From contig JADKEA010000001.1 of NCBI GenBank assembly GCA_016718275.1, forward strand, positions 341,911 through 405,910: DNA of 64,000 bases, written 5' to 3'. The notes below the pieces were generated by a model. The model saw only the letters and a program-made list of their open reading frames with translations, did no database searches and was not told the origin of the DNA. Shown in pieces: positions 49,453 through 58,364 of the stretch. The position numbers and the translations under genes were made by a program. The stretch's first letter is position 1, and each line of letters opens with the position of its first letter. This stretch comes from Candidatus Villigracilis affinis (GTDB taxonomy: Bacteria; Chloroflexota; Anaerolineae; Anaerolineales; Villigracilaceae).

Positions 49453-50340
49453 TTATGGGGAGATACTCAAAAGATATTCATCGAAGAAACCCACCACCCT
49501 TTTTTCATACGCTTCGGGGAAATAACCATACATCCCTAAATGCGGCACGCCATCTTCCACCCAGATTTGCTTTGGCTCCTTCGCCGCATCGTACAAACGA
49601 TACGGTGAATTCATCGTGATCGCCCCACCCTCCCAGCCGTCAATGATCAGGACCGGGCGCGGACTGATCTGCGCGATCCCATCCACCGGGCGGACCAGAT
49701 CCATATCCACGCCGCTGCGATATTCGCCAAAAAACATCACGAACGGCTGCATCAAGCCAAAGGGGATGTTGATCGCCAGCACATCTTCCAACGTGGGAAA
49801 GGCACTGTCACTGACCACCGCTTCGATCTCCGTCCGTTTTGCGGCCGTGAGAATAACCGTCGCCGCGCCCATCGACCCGCCCCATGCGCCGATGTGCTCC
49901 ACCCCAGGCTGATTCAACGCATAATCCAACGCGGCTTCCACATCGGCCTGCTCATAATATCCCAGCGTAGACATGTCGCCGCCGCTCAAGCCATGCGCGC
50001 GAAAATCCCATGACAGCACGCCATATCCATGCTTCGCAAACAACAAATGCCAGGTCGCATCGCGGCTGGAGTTGTATCCGTGCGCGACCAGTATCACAAC
50101 TCCATTTTGGGGCGGTGTATACCACGCAGAGAGCATCACGCCGTCTTTGGTGACAAGTTCAATTTCCTGAAAAGGGATTCCGCTCTCGACAAGCGGCCTT
50201 TCGTTTGGAATCACCCGCGTGGGATGAAGCCGTGCCTGTGCCCATTGATCACTGACAAAAACGAGAAAGATCAAAAAGGCAGTCAAAAGCGAAATTGCAA
50301 GAGTCAGGGCGAGGTTTCGCCAATAACGTCCCGTCTTCAT
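49453..50340 (-). CDS. Alpha/beta hydrolase with N-terminal membrane anchor (copy 2)
   Basis: 295 residues. One N-terminal hydrophobic helix (about 9-31), then VKDGVMLSAWYTPPQNGVVILVAHGYNSSRD, SWDFRAHGLSGG, the nucleophile elbow GAWGGSMGAATV (Ser), and a C-terminal His region (DGVPHLGMYG). The catalytic Ser-Asp-His triad is thus visible. Its ATG overlaps the stop of the upstream paralogue (ATGA). Family members are esterases, lipases or acyl-transferring enzymes; the substrate is unknown. It is probably on the outer face of the membrane. Confidence 0.85.
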   Translation of the reverse strand: MKTGRYWRNLALTLAISLLTAFLIFLVFVSDQWAQARLHPTRVIPNERPLVESGIPFQEIELVTKDGVMLSAWYTPPQNGVVILVAHGYNSSRDATWHLLFAKHGYGVLSWDFRAHGLSGGDMSTLGYYEQADVEAALDYALNQPGVEHIGAWGGSMGAATVILTAAKRTEIEAVVSDSAFPTLEDVLAINIPFGLMQPFVMFFGEYRSGVDMDLVRPVDGIAQISPRPVLIIDGWEGGAITMNSPYRLYDAAKEPKQIWVEDGVPHLGMYGYFPEAYEKRVVGFFDEYLLSISP

Positions 50341-51254
50341 GGCCGATTCCCCTCAAACTGCAACGCCAACGCTCCAAAAAAGGCTTCGTCAAAGAAACGA
50401 AGTACCCTTCTCTCATATCGGCGCGGGTTGGCTTCGAACGTCCCCAGGTGACGAACACCCTCCTCCACCCACAAGAAACGCGGATCGCCTGCGGCTTCGT
50501 ACAATTCCTCGGCAGAATCAGGCGAAGCCACCTTATCCGCACTGCCTTGAATGATATACACCGGGCGCGGACTGATCTCGCTGATCTTCTCTAACGGGCT
50601 GGCACTGTACAAATCGGTATCGAGCACAAACGTCATCAACAGCTTCGCCAGCGGATTCACGAATGGGTATGGCGCAAGAAAATCAACCTCCTCGCCCAAA
50701 GAAGAAAAAGAACTATCCACAACCAACGCTTCGATCTGAGGCAGGCTGGCCGTCGCACGGATCAACGTAGCACCGCCCATCGAACCGCCCCACGCTCCCA
50801 CATGCTTTATTTCGGGCTGGGCAAGCACAAAATCCAGGGCCGCTTTCACATCCAATACTTCACGATAACCCAGTGTACTGATCTCACCGCCGCTTTCCCC
50901 GTGAGCGCGGGCATCCCAGGAGAGCACTCCGTATCCGCCTTTGGCAAACATGGCATGCACCCACTCAGGGCGGTTATCGCCATATCCATGCGCCAGCAAA
51001 ATGACCGCGCCGCTGCGTTCGTCATCGGGCGGGGTGTACCATGCCGAAAGCCGCACACCATCCTCGGTGAGCAGGTCTACACTTCGAAACTCGATATTCT
51101 CTTTTACAAGCGTGTATCCCGGGGGCACGATCCGCGGCGGATGCAAAGCGTCATACACGCCGATCACCCCCAAGGCCAAAAGGCCGATTCCAACCAACAG
51201 CGCCACCCTGCCTGAAATTTTCAAAACCAAAAGCAACCGCTGACGAGAAGTCAT
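50337..51254 (-). CDS. Alpha/beta hydrolase with N-terminal membrane anchor (copy 1)
   Basis: 305 residues. Same layout as the downstream copy: a membrane helix (about 15-33), LTEDGVRLSAWYTPPDDERSGAVILLAHGYGDNRPE, SWDARAHGESGGEISTLGYREVLDVKAALDFVL, GAWGGSMGGATL (nucleophile Ser), EEGVRHLGTF (His). The two share long stretches such as ISPRPV, which shows tandem duplication. It starts 2 nt from the presumed panC end, so panC and both hydrolases may be one transcript. Confidence 0.85.
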   Translation of the reverse strand: MTSRQRLLLVLKISGRVALLVGIGLLALGVIGVYDALHPPRIVPPGYTLVKENIEFRSVDLLTEDGVRLSAWYTPPDDERSGAVILLAHGYGDNRPEWVHAMFAKGGYGVLSWDARAHGESGGEISTLGYREVLDVKAALDFVLAQPEIKHVGAWGGSMGGATLIRATASLPQIEALVVDSSFSSLGEEVDFLAPYPFVNPLAKLLMTFVLDTDLYSASPLEKISEISPRPVYIIQGSADKVASPDSAEELYEAAGDPRFLWVEEGVRHLGTFEANPRRYERRVLRFFDEAFFGALALQFEGNRP

Positions 51255-51256
51255 TG

Positions 51257-52088
51257 TTACCCCAGCACAAAATTATCGATCAGCCTCGTTTTGCCGATCA
51301 GCACAGCCATCGAAAGCAGGGCTTTCCCTTTTATCACTTCCAATTCTTCCAGCGTGTTGTAATCGGCACACGAGACATATTGGATCTGCGCGCGGCTCGG
51401 CTTCGAGCACGTTCTTCATTCTGCTCCGCAGCATTTCCGCGTCGCGTTCCCGCCCTGATAGGCTTCCTTCGCCGCATTCAATGCCTGAAATAACACGACC
51501 GCCGCCTTGCGGTCTTCGCCCCTCAAGGTACTTGTTTCGGCTCGACATTGCCAGCCCGTCCGCTTCGCGCATTGTCGGACAGACCACCACCTCGAGCGGG
51601 AAGTTCAGATCCCAGACCATCTGGCGAATGACCGCCACCTGTTGGGCATCCTTCTGGCCAAAATAGGCTTTGTGAGGCTGGATCGCATTGAACAGCTTCG
51701 CCACAACCGTGGTAACACCCTTGAAATGGGTCGGCCTCATCGCACCTTCCAGTGGACGAGTCATCGCTTCCACCTCAACCCAGGTCTGGTAGCCAGTCGG
51801 ATACATGATCTCAGGGGTGGGATTCCAAACCAGGTCCACGCCGAGAGGCTCGATCAGGCTCAAGTCACGCTCAAGATCGCGCGGATATTTGGAAAGATCC
51901 TCGTTCGCGCCGAACTGGGTCGGGTTGACGAAGATGCTCACCGCCACATGGTCGCACTCAGCCTTGGCGCGGCGGATCAGGGAGAGATGCCCCTCGTGCA
52001 GATATCCCATCGTCGGGACCAGACCCACTGTCCCCTTGAGAGAGAGGCGAGCGGCCCTCAATTCGTCTAGACCAATTACAGGTATCAT
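51257..52088 (-). CDS. panC: Pantoate-beta-alanine ligase (frameshifted C-terminus)
   Basis: The first about 195 residues are textbook PanC: GLVPTMGYLHEGHLSLIRRAK (HxGH), VSIFVNPTQFGANEDLSKYPRDLERD, GVTTVVAKLFNAIQPHKAYFGQKDAQQ, MREADGLAMSSRNKYL. After that the frame shifts: GERDAEMLRSRMKNVLEAEPRA and VLIGKTRLIDNF can be read in other frames, the latter ending at 51257. At least two indels (near 51525 and 51395) are needed, probably consensus errors. It makes pantothenate from pantoate and beta-alanine with ATP. SD AGGAG precedes the ATG at 52088. Confidence 0.88.
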
Positions 52089-52101
52089 ACAATTCTCCTA
52101 C

Positions 52102-52130
52102 TTGACAGGCTAGAAACTTTGTTCTACACT
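52102..52130 (+). promoter_or_regulatory. Sigma-70 consensus promoter
   Basis: TTGACA (52102-52107), a 17-bp spacer and TACACT (52125-52130) upstream of the small protein gene at 52163. Confidence 0.8.
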
Positions 52131-52162
52131 CATATTACCAAATTAGATATAAGGAGAAAAAA

Positions 52163-52381
52163 ATGGCTTACTCACACACAAACTCAAAAGGTAACACCTA
52201 CTACCTGCATTCCAAAGGCAAGATGTTCTTCTTCTCGAAGGAGATCAAGGAAGGCGTTCTTGAAGCCCTCCCCGCCGGATACACAGTCAGCGAAATGAAG
52301 ACCGGTATGCTCGTGCTGAAGAGAATCCCCGCTGAAGGCGAAGCAGCCAAACCCGCGGAGACCCCCGAAGCGTCTTCATAA
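52163..52381 (+). CDS. Small conserved-looking protein of unknown function
   Basis: 72 residues, SD AAGGAG and a consensus promoter. MAYSHTNSKGNTYYLHSKGKMFFFSKEIKEGVLEALPAGYTVSEM...: short beta strands with alternating aromatic and charged residues, then an Ala/Pro/Glu-rich tail. The first 60 residues look like a compact domain resembling small proteins annotated as hypothetical in related bacteria. Good expression signals argue that it is real and abundant. Function unknown. Confidence 0.72.
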   Translation: MAYSHTNSKGNTYYLHSKGKMFFFSKEIKEGVLEALPAGYTVSEMKTGMLVLKRIPAEGEAAKPAETPEASS

Positions 52382-52437
52382 AGTATAACCCTGTTCGACA
52401 CAACCAAATTGTTCTTTTAGATAATAAGGAGACCAAA

Positions 52438-52500
52438 ATGACACGTAAACAAGCATCTAAAAGCCATGAAACGAAAGTGGGGATGCCATGCCTACACTAA
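52438..52500 (+). CDS. Short upstream ORF overlapping ssb
   Basis: 20 codons (MTRKQASKSHETKVGMPCLH), with a strong AAGGAG 9 nt before its ATG. It overlaps the ssb start (52488) by 13 nt, in another frame. It could be a leader peptide coupling translation to ssb, or the Shine-Dalgarno may serve a product hidden by an indel. Low confidence as a true gene. Confidence 0.35.
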   Translation: MTRKQASKSHETKVGMPCLH

Positions 52501-52872
52501 ACCGCGTCCAGTTGATCGGCCGTTTGGGCAAAGACCCTGAAAGCAAATTCACCCCCACAGGCAAAAAAAGTGACCCATTTCAGCCTTGCCGTCAGCAACC
52601 GCTGGAAAGACAAGAATGGCGAAACAAAAGAAGCCACCGAATGGGTCAACATTGAAGCCTGGGGCCGCCTCGGCGAGGTTTGCCAGGAATATCTGAAGAA
52701 AGGCAGTCTCATCTTCCTTGAAGGGCGATTAAAGACTGACAAGTATGAGGAGAAGGGTGAAACCCGGTATTTCACCAAGGTGGTAGCCCAATCTCTGGAA
52801 TTCCTCGATAAACGCCCTGCCGAAGAACCCATGATGGCAGTGGACGAAGACCCAGGCGATTACGAAGCGTAA
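52488..52872 (+). CDS. ssb: Single-stranded DNA-binding protein (frameshifted)
   Basis: About 127 residues if joined. MPTLNRVQLIGRLGKDPESKFTPTGKK is the normal SSB start. The frame then shifts at a run of 7 A (near 52563-52569) to VTHFSLAVSNRWKDKNGETKEATEWVNIEAWGRLGEVCQEYLKKGSLIFLEGRL, the OB-fold core, ending with an acidic tail DEDPGDYEA. This is shorter than E. coli SSB and lacks the DIPF tip. It coats single-stranded DNA in replication and repair. The one-base slip at a homopolymer is most simply a sequencing error. Confidence 0.9.
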
Positions 52873-52898
52873 AGTAGTAATAAGTAGGTAAAAAGGCA

Positions 52899-52928
52899 AT
52901 CATCGAAAGGTGACTGCCTTTTTTATTT
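52899..52928 (+). terminator. Terminator of ssb
   Basis: Stem AAAGGCAATCA / TGACTGCCTTT then TTTATTTT, overlapping the next promoter. Confidence 0.8.
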
Positions 52929-52940
52929 TATAATCTGAAA
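52929..52940 (+). promoter_or_regulatory. Leaderless -10 box of the GNAT gene
   Basis: TATAAT (52929-52934) plus CTGAAA leads directly to ATG 52941. Confidence 0.6.
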
Positions 52941-53456
52941 ATGAACATCCAGCGACTCACTTCCCAAACTATCCTCCCTGAGCTTCCGAAACTCACCTCA
53001 CTTTTGCAGAATGCGGTCGTAAACGGCGCATCGGTGGGATTTTTGCTTCCGCTTTCGGAGGAAGAAGCCCTCGCCTACTGGCAGGATGTCGCCAAAGCCA
53101 TCGAAGGTCCGCACCGCATTTTGCTCGTGGCCAAAATGGATGATGACCTCGCCGGCACTGTTCAGCTTGATCTTGCCAGCCGCGCAAATGGAAGTCATCG
53201 CGCAGAGATTGCCAAGCTCATGGTGCACACCTCCTTCCGCGGGCAGGGAATCGCGAAGGCCTTGATGAACGCCATCGAGCAGGAGGCAAGACTGGCAGGC
53301 AGAACCACACTCGTGCTCGATACGCGCGAAGGCGACCCATCTGAAAGCCTGTATGCAAAACTTGGCTATCACCGCGCAGGGACCATCCCCGAATATGCGC
53401 GCAGCATCAACGGTCAGCTTCATGCGACCGTGTTCATGTATAAGTTATTGAAGTAG
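52941..53456 (+). CDS. GNAT-family N-acetyltransferase
   Basis: 171 residues. GNAT core in the C-terminal half: LAGTVQLDLASRANGSHRAEIAKLMVHTSFRGQGIAKALMNAIEQEARLAGRTTLVLDTREGDPSESLYAKLGYHRAGTIPEYA. The motif A RGQGIA binds acetyl-CoA pyrophosphate. The N-terminal part (LLQNAVVNGASVGFLLPLSEEEALAYW) matches the group that includes streptothricin or amino-group acetylases and many uncharacterised members. Leaderless, no SD. Convergent with chrA. Confidence 0.88.
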   Translation: MNIQRLTSQTILPELPKLTSLLQNAVVNGASVGFLLPLSEEEALAYWQDVAKAIEGPHRILLVAKMDDDLAGTVQLDLASRANGSHRAEIAKLMVHTSFRGQGIAKALMNAIEQEARLAGRTTLVLDTREGDPSESLYAKLGYHRAGTIPEYARSINGQLHATVFMYKLLK

Positions 53457-53464
53457 GGAATTCT

Positions 53465-54664
53465 TTACAAGAAGAACAATCCAAACAAACCCGCGGCAGC
53501 TACGACCCAGGCTACGGTCCACTTTGATTTGGAGAGGAAAAGCGTGAGGAGGGCAAGGCTGAAGATGATCCACGCGTTCAGGCCGAGGATGGTTTCACTG
53601 AGGATGCCCAATGCCGTGGCGGCGATCAAGCCGACAACACCCGCTGTCACGCCGTCTAAAAAAGCATGAGCGGATTTGTTTTCGATCAGCTTTTCAAGAT
53701 AGTCGTGTCCGATGATGGTGAAGGCAAAGGCAGGTAAAAATATACCAACCGTGAGGGCAATCGCGCCAAGCGGACCTCCACCGAGGTAGCCGACAAAAGT
53801 GGAAAAGATGATCAACGGTGCAGGGAGCAAGCCCGAAAGGGCAAGGCCATCGAGAAATTGGGCATTGGTCAGCCAATGTCCCACTTCGACCGCGTCATGT
53901 TGAATGAACGGGATAGCGGTGTATGCGCCGCCGAAAGTGAGCAGTCCCGCGCGCAGACCAGACGCAAAAAGGGAGACGAGATCGGTCGTAGCGGTTTCGG
54001 TGACCCCGTCTGTTGAGAAGGTCACTGTACTGAGGGAAATGCCAAAGTTAAAGTAAATGATCGAGAAAACAAAAGCAATTGCCAGCGTGAAAGCGAAGCG
54101 GATCTTCTGTCGCTCGGCAAAGGCATAGACGAATCCAACTGTCAAAAGGGTGATCAAGAAATTAATGCGGAGCAGTTGGGCAAATCCCGCGAGGAAGGCA
54201 AGGCTCCACAACCATTTATTTGCCTGCAGGGCGTGGCCGCCAATGCGATGTACCGCGCGGACGATGAGTGCAGCGACAGCGGGCTGCATTCCAAGAAAAA
54301 CGGATTGAAAAATGGGCGAGTTGATTCCGTACGTGACGTAAAACCACGAAAGCGCGAACATGAGCAGAAAGCCCGGGGTCATAAAGGCAAGGCCAGCAAG
54401 AAACGCACCGATGCGACCGCCTGCGAGCATGCCAAAGTACACACAAATTTCATGTGCCTCAGGGCCGGGCAATACCTGATACACCGCCAGCACGCGGTTG
54501 AATCTTTCAGACGAGATCCATTTTTCCTCGTCAACCAATTCGTGTCGGATCATCGCGATCTGTGCGACGGGTCCGCCCCATGCGAGAAATCCAAAACGAA
54601 GGAATCGCAGGAAAATTTTCAAATGAGATTCGTGGGGGATATTGATCTGTTCAGATGTAAACAC
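53465..54664 (-). CDS. chrA: ChrA-family chromate transporter
   Basis: 399 residues, a two-domain ChrA with about 10-12 helices. Each half has the family motifs: FLRFGFLAWGGPVAQIAMI...VYQVLPGPEAHEICVYFGMLAGGR (N half) and ASGLRAGLLTFGGAYTAIPFIQHDAV...ALSGLLPAPLIIFSTFVGYLGG (C half). It exports chromate, or in many genomes an unidentified oxyanion. The start is GTG at 54664; no strong SD. Neighbours do not form a metal-resistance operon. Confidence 0.92.
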   Translation of the reverse strand: MFTSEQINIPHESHLKIFLRFLRFGFLAWGGPVAQIAMIRHELVDEEKWISSERFNRVLAVYQVLPGPEAHEICVYFGMLAGGRIGAFLAGLAFMTPGFLLMFALSWFYVTYGINSPIFQSVFLGMQPAVAALIVRAVHRIGGHALQANKWLWSLAFLAGFAQLLRINFLITLLTVGFVYAFAERQKIRFAFTLAIAFVFSIIYFNFGISLSTVTFSTDGVTETATTDLVSLFASGLRAGLLTFGGAYTAIPFIQHDAVEVGHWLTNAQFLDGLALSGLLPAPLIIFSTFVGYLGGGPLGAIALTVGIFLPAFAFTIIGHDYLEKLIENKSAHAFLDGVTAGVVGLIAATALGILSETILGLNAWIIFSLALLTLFLSKSKWTVAWVVAAAGLFGLFFL

Positions 54665-54684
54665 GATGCTTTTCCTTCGACGAA

Positions 54685-57261
54685 TTAATATTGAGATGTG
54701 AGTTGTTTCAGTATGGCCAATGTTTCTGCTTTGCCCCCCGCCCCATTTTCACCGCCCGGGCCTACGCACGAAGGACAGCCATCTTCGCATTCACATTGAC
54801 TTACCAATTCAAGGGCGCGTTGAATTAATTCATCATGGATCTCGAACAATTTCTGGCTAAAACCAATGCCAGCAGGGACAAGGTCATAAAGAACGATGGA
54901 AGGTTGACCGTTGACGGCAGACCAGGCAGGGTCGGTGTGGGTGCCCAGATCGCGCGGGTCGCACATGAGGAAGAGAGGCGCGAGGTTGCCCAGCACAAAG
55001 CCGAGGCCACCCAATCCGCTGCGAATGCGGACGTTTTGCTCCACTTTTTTGTGGCAGCTTGGGCAAAGGGTGGTGAGATTCTCGAGGCGATTGGCCTGCT
55101 CCCTTGCTGCTTCGAGGGATGATGCATTCCGCACAAAGGAACGAAATGGAGTCTTGTGATGCACATCGTGTTGTCGCGCCCGGAGTGTAGTTGAAGGGTC
55201 CTTCTCCAATGCGCCGCATACCTGACATTGATATTTGTCACGCGTACGCACGCGGTCACGGATCTTCGGCCACTCGGGGCCATAATCATTGGGATCGTTG
55301 GTCCAAACTCCGGCGTCGCGCAGATTCGCTACGGCTTCTTCAGAAAGCGAAAGCCAATAGCCGGTGGTCTGCAATTCGGAGGGCGGCATGTCGAGCGGTT
55401 CCTGTCCCAGGTTTTCATAGGTGAACCAGCGAATCTTGCGGAAGCCAACCACCTGTGTGGTGACTTGAATCTCGCCATAATTTTTATCACAGCCCGGAAC
55501 AGTCTCTTGGGCGGTATGCGCTGTGATCTCGATCTCTGAATTCTTTTGCGCCTCAGTGTAGTAATCCAACCCAACGGGCACAAGTTGGGCAATATGATTT
55601 TCGATGTTGAATTCCTGCACAAAATATTGCTGGGCTTCGTGCATGTAGATCGCGCCGGGATGTACCATCCATGCGGCGGATTCACCATCGACGGTTCCAA
55701 TCGTTAGTGGTCTTCCATCCTCGGTCACACTTTGCAGCACCACACTTTGAGGCGAAGCCGAACGCAACGAGATATTCGCAGCGGGATATTGATCTTTCAT
55801 CCAATAATATTTTTCATTTGAGAAATGCGCATCCTGATTGGCAACGAGAAATTCGAGATACTCATCCAGCAATTCATCAGAAATACCGCCAAAACCGTCG
55901 CCTTTTTTGAACGGCAATTCGAACATCGCACAGCGCAAATGCTCAAGCAGGATCAGCAAATGATTCGGGTTCACCAGTGCCATCTCCGGCGAACTGCCGA
56001 AGAAATATTCGGGATGATGCGCAAGGAACTGGTCCAGCGGATTGGGCGACGCGACCAGCACAGACACAGCGGGATCATCGCCCCGCCCCGCCCTACCCGA
56101 TTGCTGCCTCGCGCTGGCAATGGTGCCCGGATACCCGACGAGAATCGCCGCGCCAAGCCCACCGATGTCGATTCCCAATTCAAGCGCATTGGTTGCCACG
56201 ACGGATTTTACAGAGCCGTCCCGCAATCCCTGCTCGATCTCGCGGCGCTGATGAGGGAGATAGCCGCTGCGATAGCCGCGAACTTGATTTACATTTGACG
56301 ATTGACGATTAACGATTGGAGATTGGAGATAGGTCAGGATAATTTCAACCGAACGACGTGTTCTCGCAAAAACAACAGATTGAACATCATAAGTCAGCAG
56401 ATCATTTGCCAGCCGCACACTTTCAAGCAGACTGCTTTTCCGCAAGCCAAGCGCGGCATCGGTGACGGGTGGGTTGTAAATGATAAAGTGACGTTCGCCG
56501 CGCGAGGAACCATCGTTGTCAATGAGTTCAACTTCCTCTTCGATCAGACGCTCCGCTAATTCCTTTGGGTTGCCAATGGTAGCCGAAGCCAGAATGAACT
56601 GCGGCTTTGCGCCGTAGAAATTTGCCACGCGTTTCAACCTGCGGATCACGTTGGCAACATGCGAGCCAAAGACACCGCGATACGTATGCGCCTCATCGAT
56701 GACGATGAATTTCAAGTTGGAGAAAAAGTCGCTCCAGTTCGCGTGGTGCGGGAGAATCCCCGTATGGAGCATATCAGGATTCGAAAGAACAATGCGCGCG
56801 GTTTTACGAATGGTGGGACGATTGGCCTGCGGGGTGTCGCCGTCGTAAATCGATGTTGGCAGGTTTGAAAGTTGAAATGTTTCAAGTTTCAGGTTTTCCA
56901 GTGTCGATAACTGATCTTGTGCCAATGCCTTGGTTGGAAATAAATAGATCGCACGCGCTTCAGGGTCTTGAAGCATAACCGCAAGAACGGGCAGATTGTA
57001 GGCCAGGGTCTTTCCGCTGGCGGTGCCTGTGGAGAGGATGATGTTTTCCCCGGCACGGGATCGAGTCCATGCAGAGAATTGGTGGGAGTAGAGTTGGTCA
57101 ATGCCGCGGGTGGATAATGCTTCTCGAAGCGGGGCAGGCACATCGGTCGGGATGGGATGCGTCTGTGCGGGGCGCGGTGGAGTCGTCTGCCACGCAAAAA
57201 AATTGGGAGCGGTTTGCTCATCCCGTTTCCAAAAGTCGAGTAAAGGTTGAATGCTGTTCAA
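54685..57261 (-). CDS. DEAD/DEAH-box helicase with DUF1998 and embedded HNH domain (MrfA-like)
   Basis: 858 residues; TTG start. Helicase core: SGTASGKTLAYNLPV-like (STGTASGKT, motif I), VIDEAHTYRG (II), ILASATIGNPKEL (III), VVATNALELGIDIGGLGAAI (V), QQSGRAGRGDD (VI). C-terminal DUF1998 part with FLMCDPRDLG, LYDLVPAGIGFSQKLFE and a zinc cluster CECEDGCPSCVGPGGENG. Unusual: residues about 655-745 are an HNH-type unit (RDRVRTRDKYQCQVCG...HDVHHKTPFR...LTTLCPSCHKK). MrfA repairs DNA after mitomycin damage; here a nuclease-like domain may add cutting. Three small repeat insertions lie inside this gene. Confidence 0.9.
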   Translation of the reverse strand: MNSIQPLLDFWKRDEQTAPNFFAWQTTPPRPAQTHPIPTDVPAPLREALSTRGIDQLYSHQFSAWTRSRAGENIILSTGTASGKTLAYNLPVLAVMLQDPEARAIYLFPTKALAQDQLSTLENLKLETFQLSNLPTSIYDGDTPQANRPTIRKTARIVLSNPDMLHTGILPHHANWSDFFSNLKFIVIDEAHTYRGVFGSHVANVIRRLKRVANFYGAKPQFILASATIGNPKELAERLIEEEVELIDNDGSSRGERHFIIYNPPVTDAALGLRKSSLLESVRLANDLLTYDVQSVVFARTRRSVEIILTYLQSPIVNRQSSNVNQVRGYRSGYLPHQRREIEQGLRDGSVKSVVATNALELGIDIGGLGAAILVGYPGTIASARQQSGRAGRGDDPAVSVLVASPNPLDQFLAHHPEYFFGSSPEMALVNPNHLLILLEHLRCAMFELPFKKGDGFGGISDELLDEYLEFLVANQDAHFSNEKYYWMKDQYPAANISLRSASPQSVVLQSVTEDGRPLTIGTVDGESAAWMVHPGAIYMHEAQQYFVQEFNIENHIAQLVPVGLDYYTEAQKNSEIEITAHTAQETVPGCDKNYGEIQVTTQVVGFRKIRWFTYENLGQEPLDMPPSELQTTGYWLSLSEEAVANLRDAGVWTNDPNDYGPEWPKIRDRVRTRDKYQCQVCGALEKDPSTTLRARQHDVHHKTPFRSFVRNASSLEAAREQANRLENLTTLCPSCHKKVEQNVRIRSGLGGLGFVLGNLAPLFLMCDPRDLGTHTDPAWSAVNGQPSIVLYDLVPAGIGFSQKLFEIHDELIQRALELVSQCECEDGCPSCVGPGGENGAGGKAETLAILKQLTSQY
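55171..55202. repeat. STTLR-type repeat insertion in the HNH domain
   Basis: On the coding strand it reads CCTTCAACTACACTCCGGGC, close to a CCTTCGACTACGCTC-type dispersed repeat known from many genomes. It adds about 8 residues (DPSTTLRAR) between the CxxC and HH motifs without breaking the frame. Confidence 0.55.
56294..56336. repeat. ATTGACG/GGAGATT repeat inside the helicase
   Basis: Direct repeats of (T)GACGATT and GGAGATT. The coding strand gives SPIVNRQSSNVNQ, a polar insert between helicase motifs IV and V with the frame kept. Confidence 0.6.
56867..56890. repeat. Near-perfect palindrome inside the helicase
   Basis: GAAAGTTGAAA (56867-56877) and TTTCAAGTTTC (56880-56890): one mismatch in 11 bp. 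The left 11-mer equals that in pheT (23271-23281). It codes for part of ENLKLETFQLSNLP. Confidence 0.7.
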
Positions 57262-57268
57262 GGGATTT

Positions 57269-58273
57269 TTACGGTTCTTCGCCCGCGGTGTGCAGGGAGC
57301 GGAATGCCCATGCGCCCAGCCCGAACGGCACCCAAAATGTGACCGTACGGTATGCGATGGTGATAACGACCGCCTGACTCCAGTTGACGTTTAAAGAGGA
57401 GAGTGCCACAGGCATGAGACCTTCCACAATGCCAATGCCCGAAGGCGTGGGCGAAACGATCAGAAAGAGATACGCAATGGAAAAGCCAGCAATGATCGTG
57501 CCTGCTGAAAACGGAACTTCAAATGAAAGAAATGAACAAACCAGAATACACATCAACAATATTTTATCCAGAAGTCCCCACAGGATGGGTCTGACCAGGC
57601 TGGATGGTTTTTCGTTTAGCCTGGAGGAAGCCTTCTGCAACTTCATGGGCAAATTCGCGTGCACGGTCTTCACTTAGATAATCGCGCTTGAGGAAGAGTC
57701 GGGCAACGTAGTTTATCAACTTCACTATTTTAACCAGCAGGTTTCCGAGTTTTTCCTCGGAGCGATAACCCAGATAAAGGATGAAGGCGTAGGAGGCGGC
57801 AATGCCAAACATGAAAAGTGAAGCCGAGATCTCACTGGCATCGAGATCATTGCGGCGAATAAGCACCAGCAGCCCGAGCGCCAATACAACCAAAAATGCA
57901 ACCTGATCGAGCGAAAGGAATAATGCAGCGGCGACCGTCACTCTTCCGGCGGGATGTCCGCGCCTGCGCGCTTCGGCGGCAAAAGCGCCACGCCGCCCAT
58001 GCCCGCTGTCGGCGCAACAATGTTGATGAAATTGGCAGCGGCGGCAATGCGGCTCAAAACCAAAATGGATTCTTCAAAGCCAAGCAGGCGGTACACCGAT
58101 TTATACATCCGCCCTGTGGTGAGAAGCCAGATCATTTGAATCACGATCGCGAGAATAAAATATCCCAAGTGCGCCTTCTGCAAAGTAACCAGGATCGTTT
58201 CAAGTTCACCAAAACTCAACACAACCACTGCAATACCAAGAAAAAGTACGACAACCAAGAATAATTTTTTCAT
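57269..58273 (-). CDS. UPF0104/lysylphosphatidylglycerol flippase-type membrane protein (frameshifted)
   Basis: About 330 residues if joined. Three frames in series: MKKLFLVVVLFLGIAVVVLSFGELETILVTLQKAHLGYF...AAAANFINIVAPTAGMGGVALL; VTVAAALFLSLDQVAFLVVLALGLLVLIRR...; and KASSRLNEKPSSLVRPILWGLLDKILLMCILVCSFLSFEVPFSAGTIIAGFSIAYLFLIVSPTPSGIGIVEG. The NxxxPTAGMGG and SPTPSGIGIVEG motifs are those of the MprF-like/UPF0104 transmembrane family, which move or bind lipids. Indels near 57945 and 57600 are needed. TATAAT lies 8 nt before the ATG at 58273. Confidence 0.82.
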
Positions 58274-58304
58274 CGGGAACGATTATACACGTCTGACAGA
58301 ATAT

Positions 58305-58347
58305 AAAACGAACCCACCCGAAGTTTCTTCGCGGGTGGGTTCGTTTT
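58305..58347. terminator. Intrinsic terminator of the metallopeptidase gene
   Basis: Perfect stem AAAACGAACCCACCCG / CGGGTGGGTTCGTTTT with an 11-nt loop. Confidence 0.9.
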
Positions 58348-58364
58348 CATTTTACAAAGATCAA

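Noticed and set aside
53465..54664. Metal-resistance island (ChrA, VIT, P-ATPase)
   Set aside because: The three genes are tens of kb apart, on separate transcripts, with no shared regulator visible.
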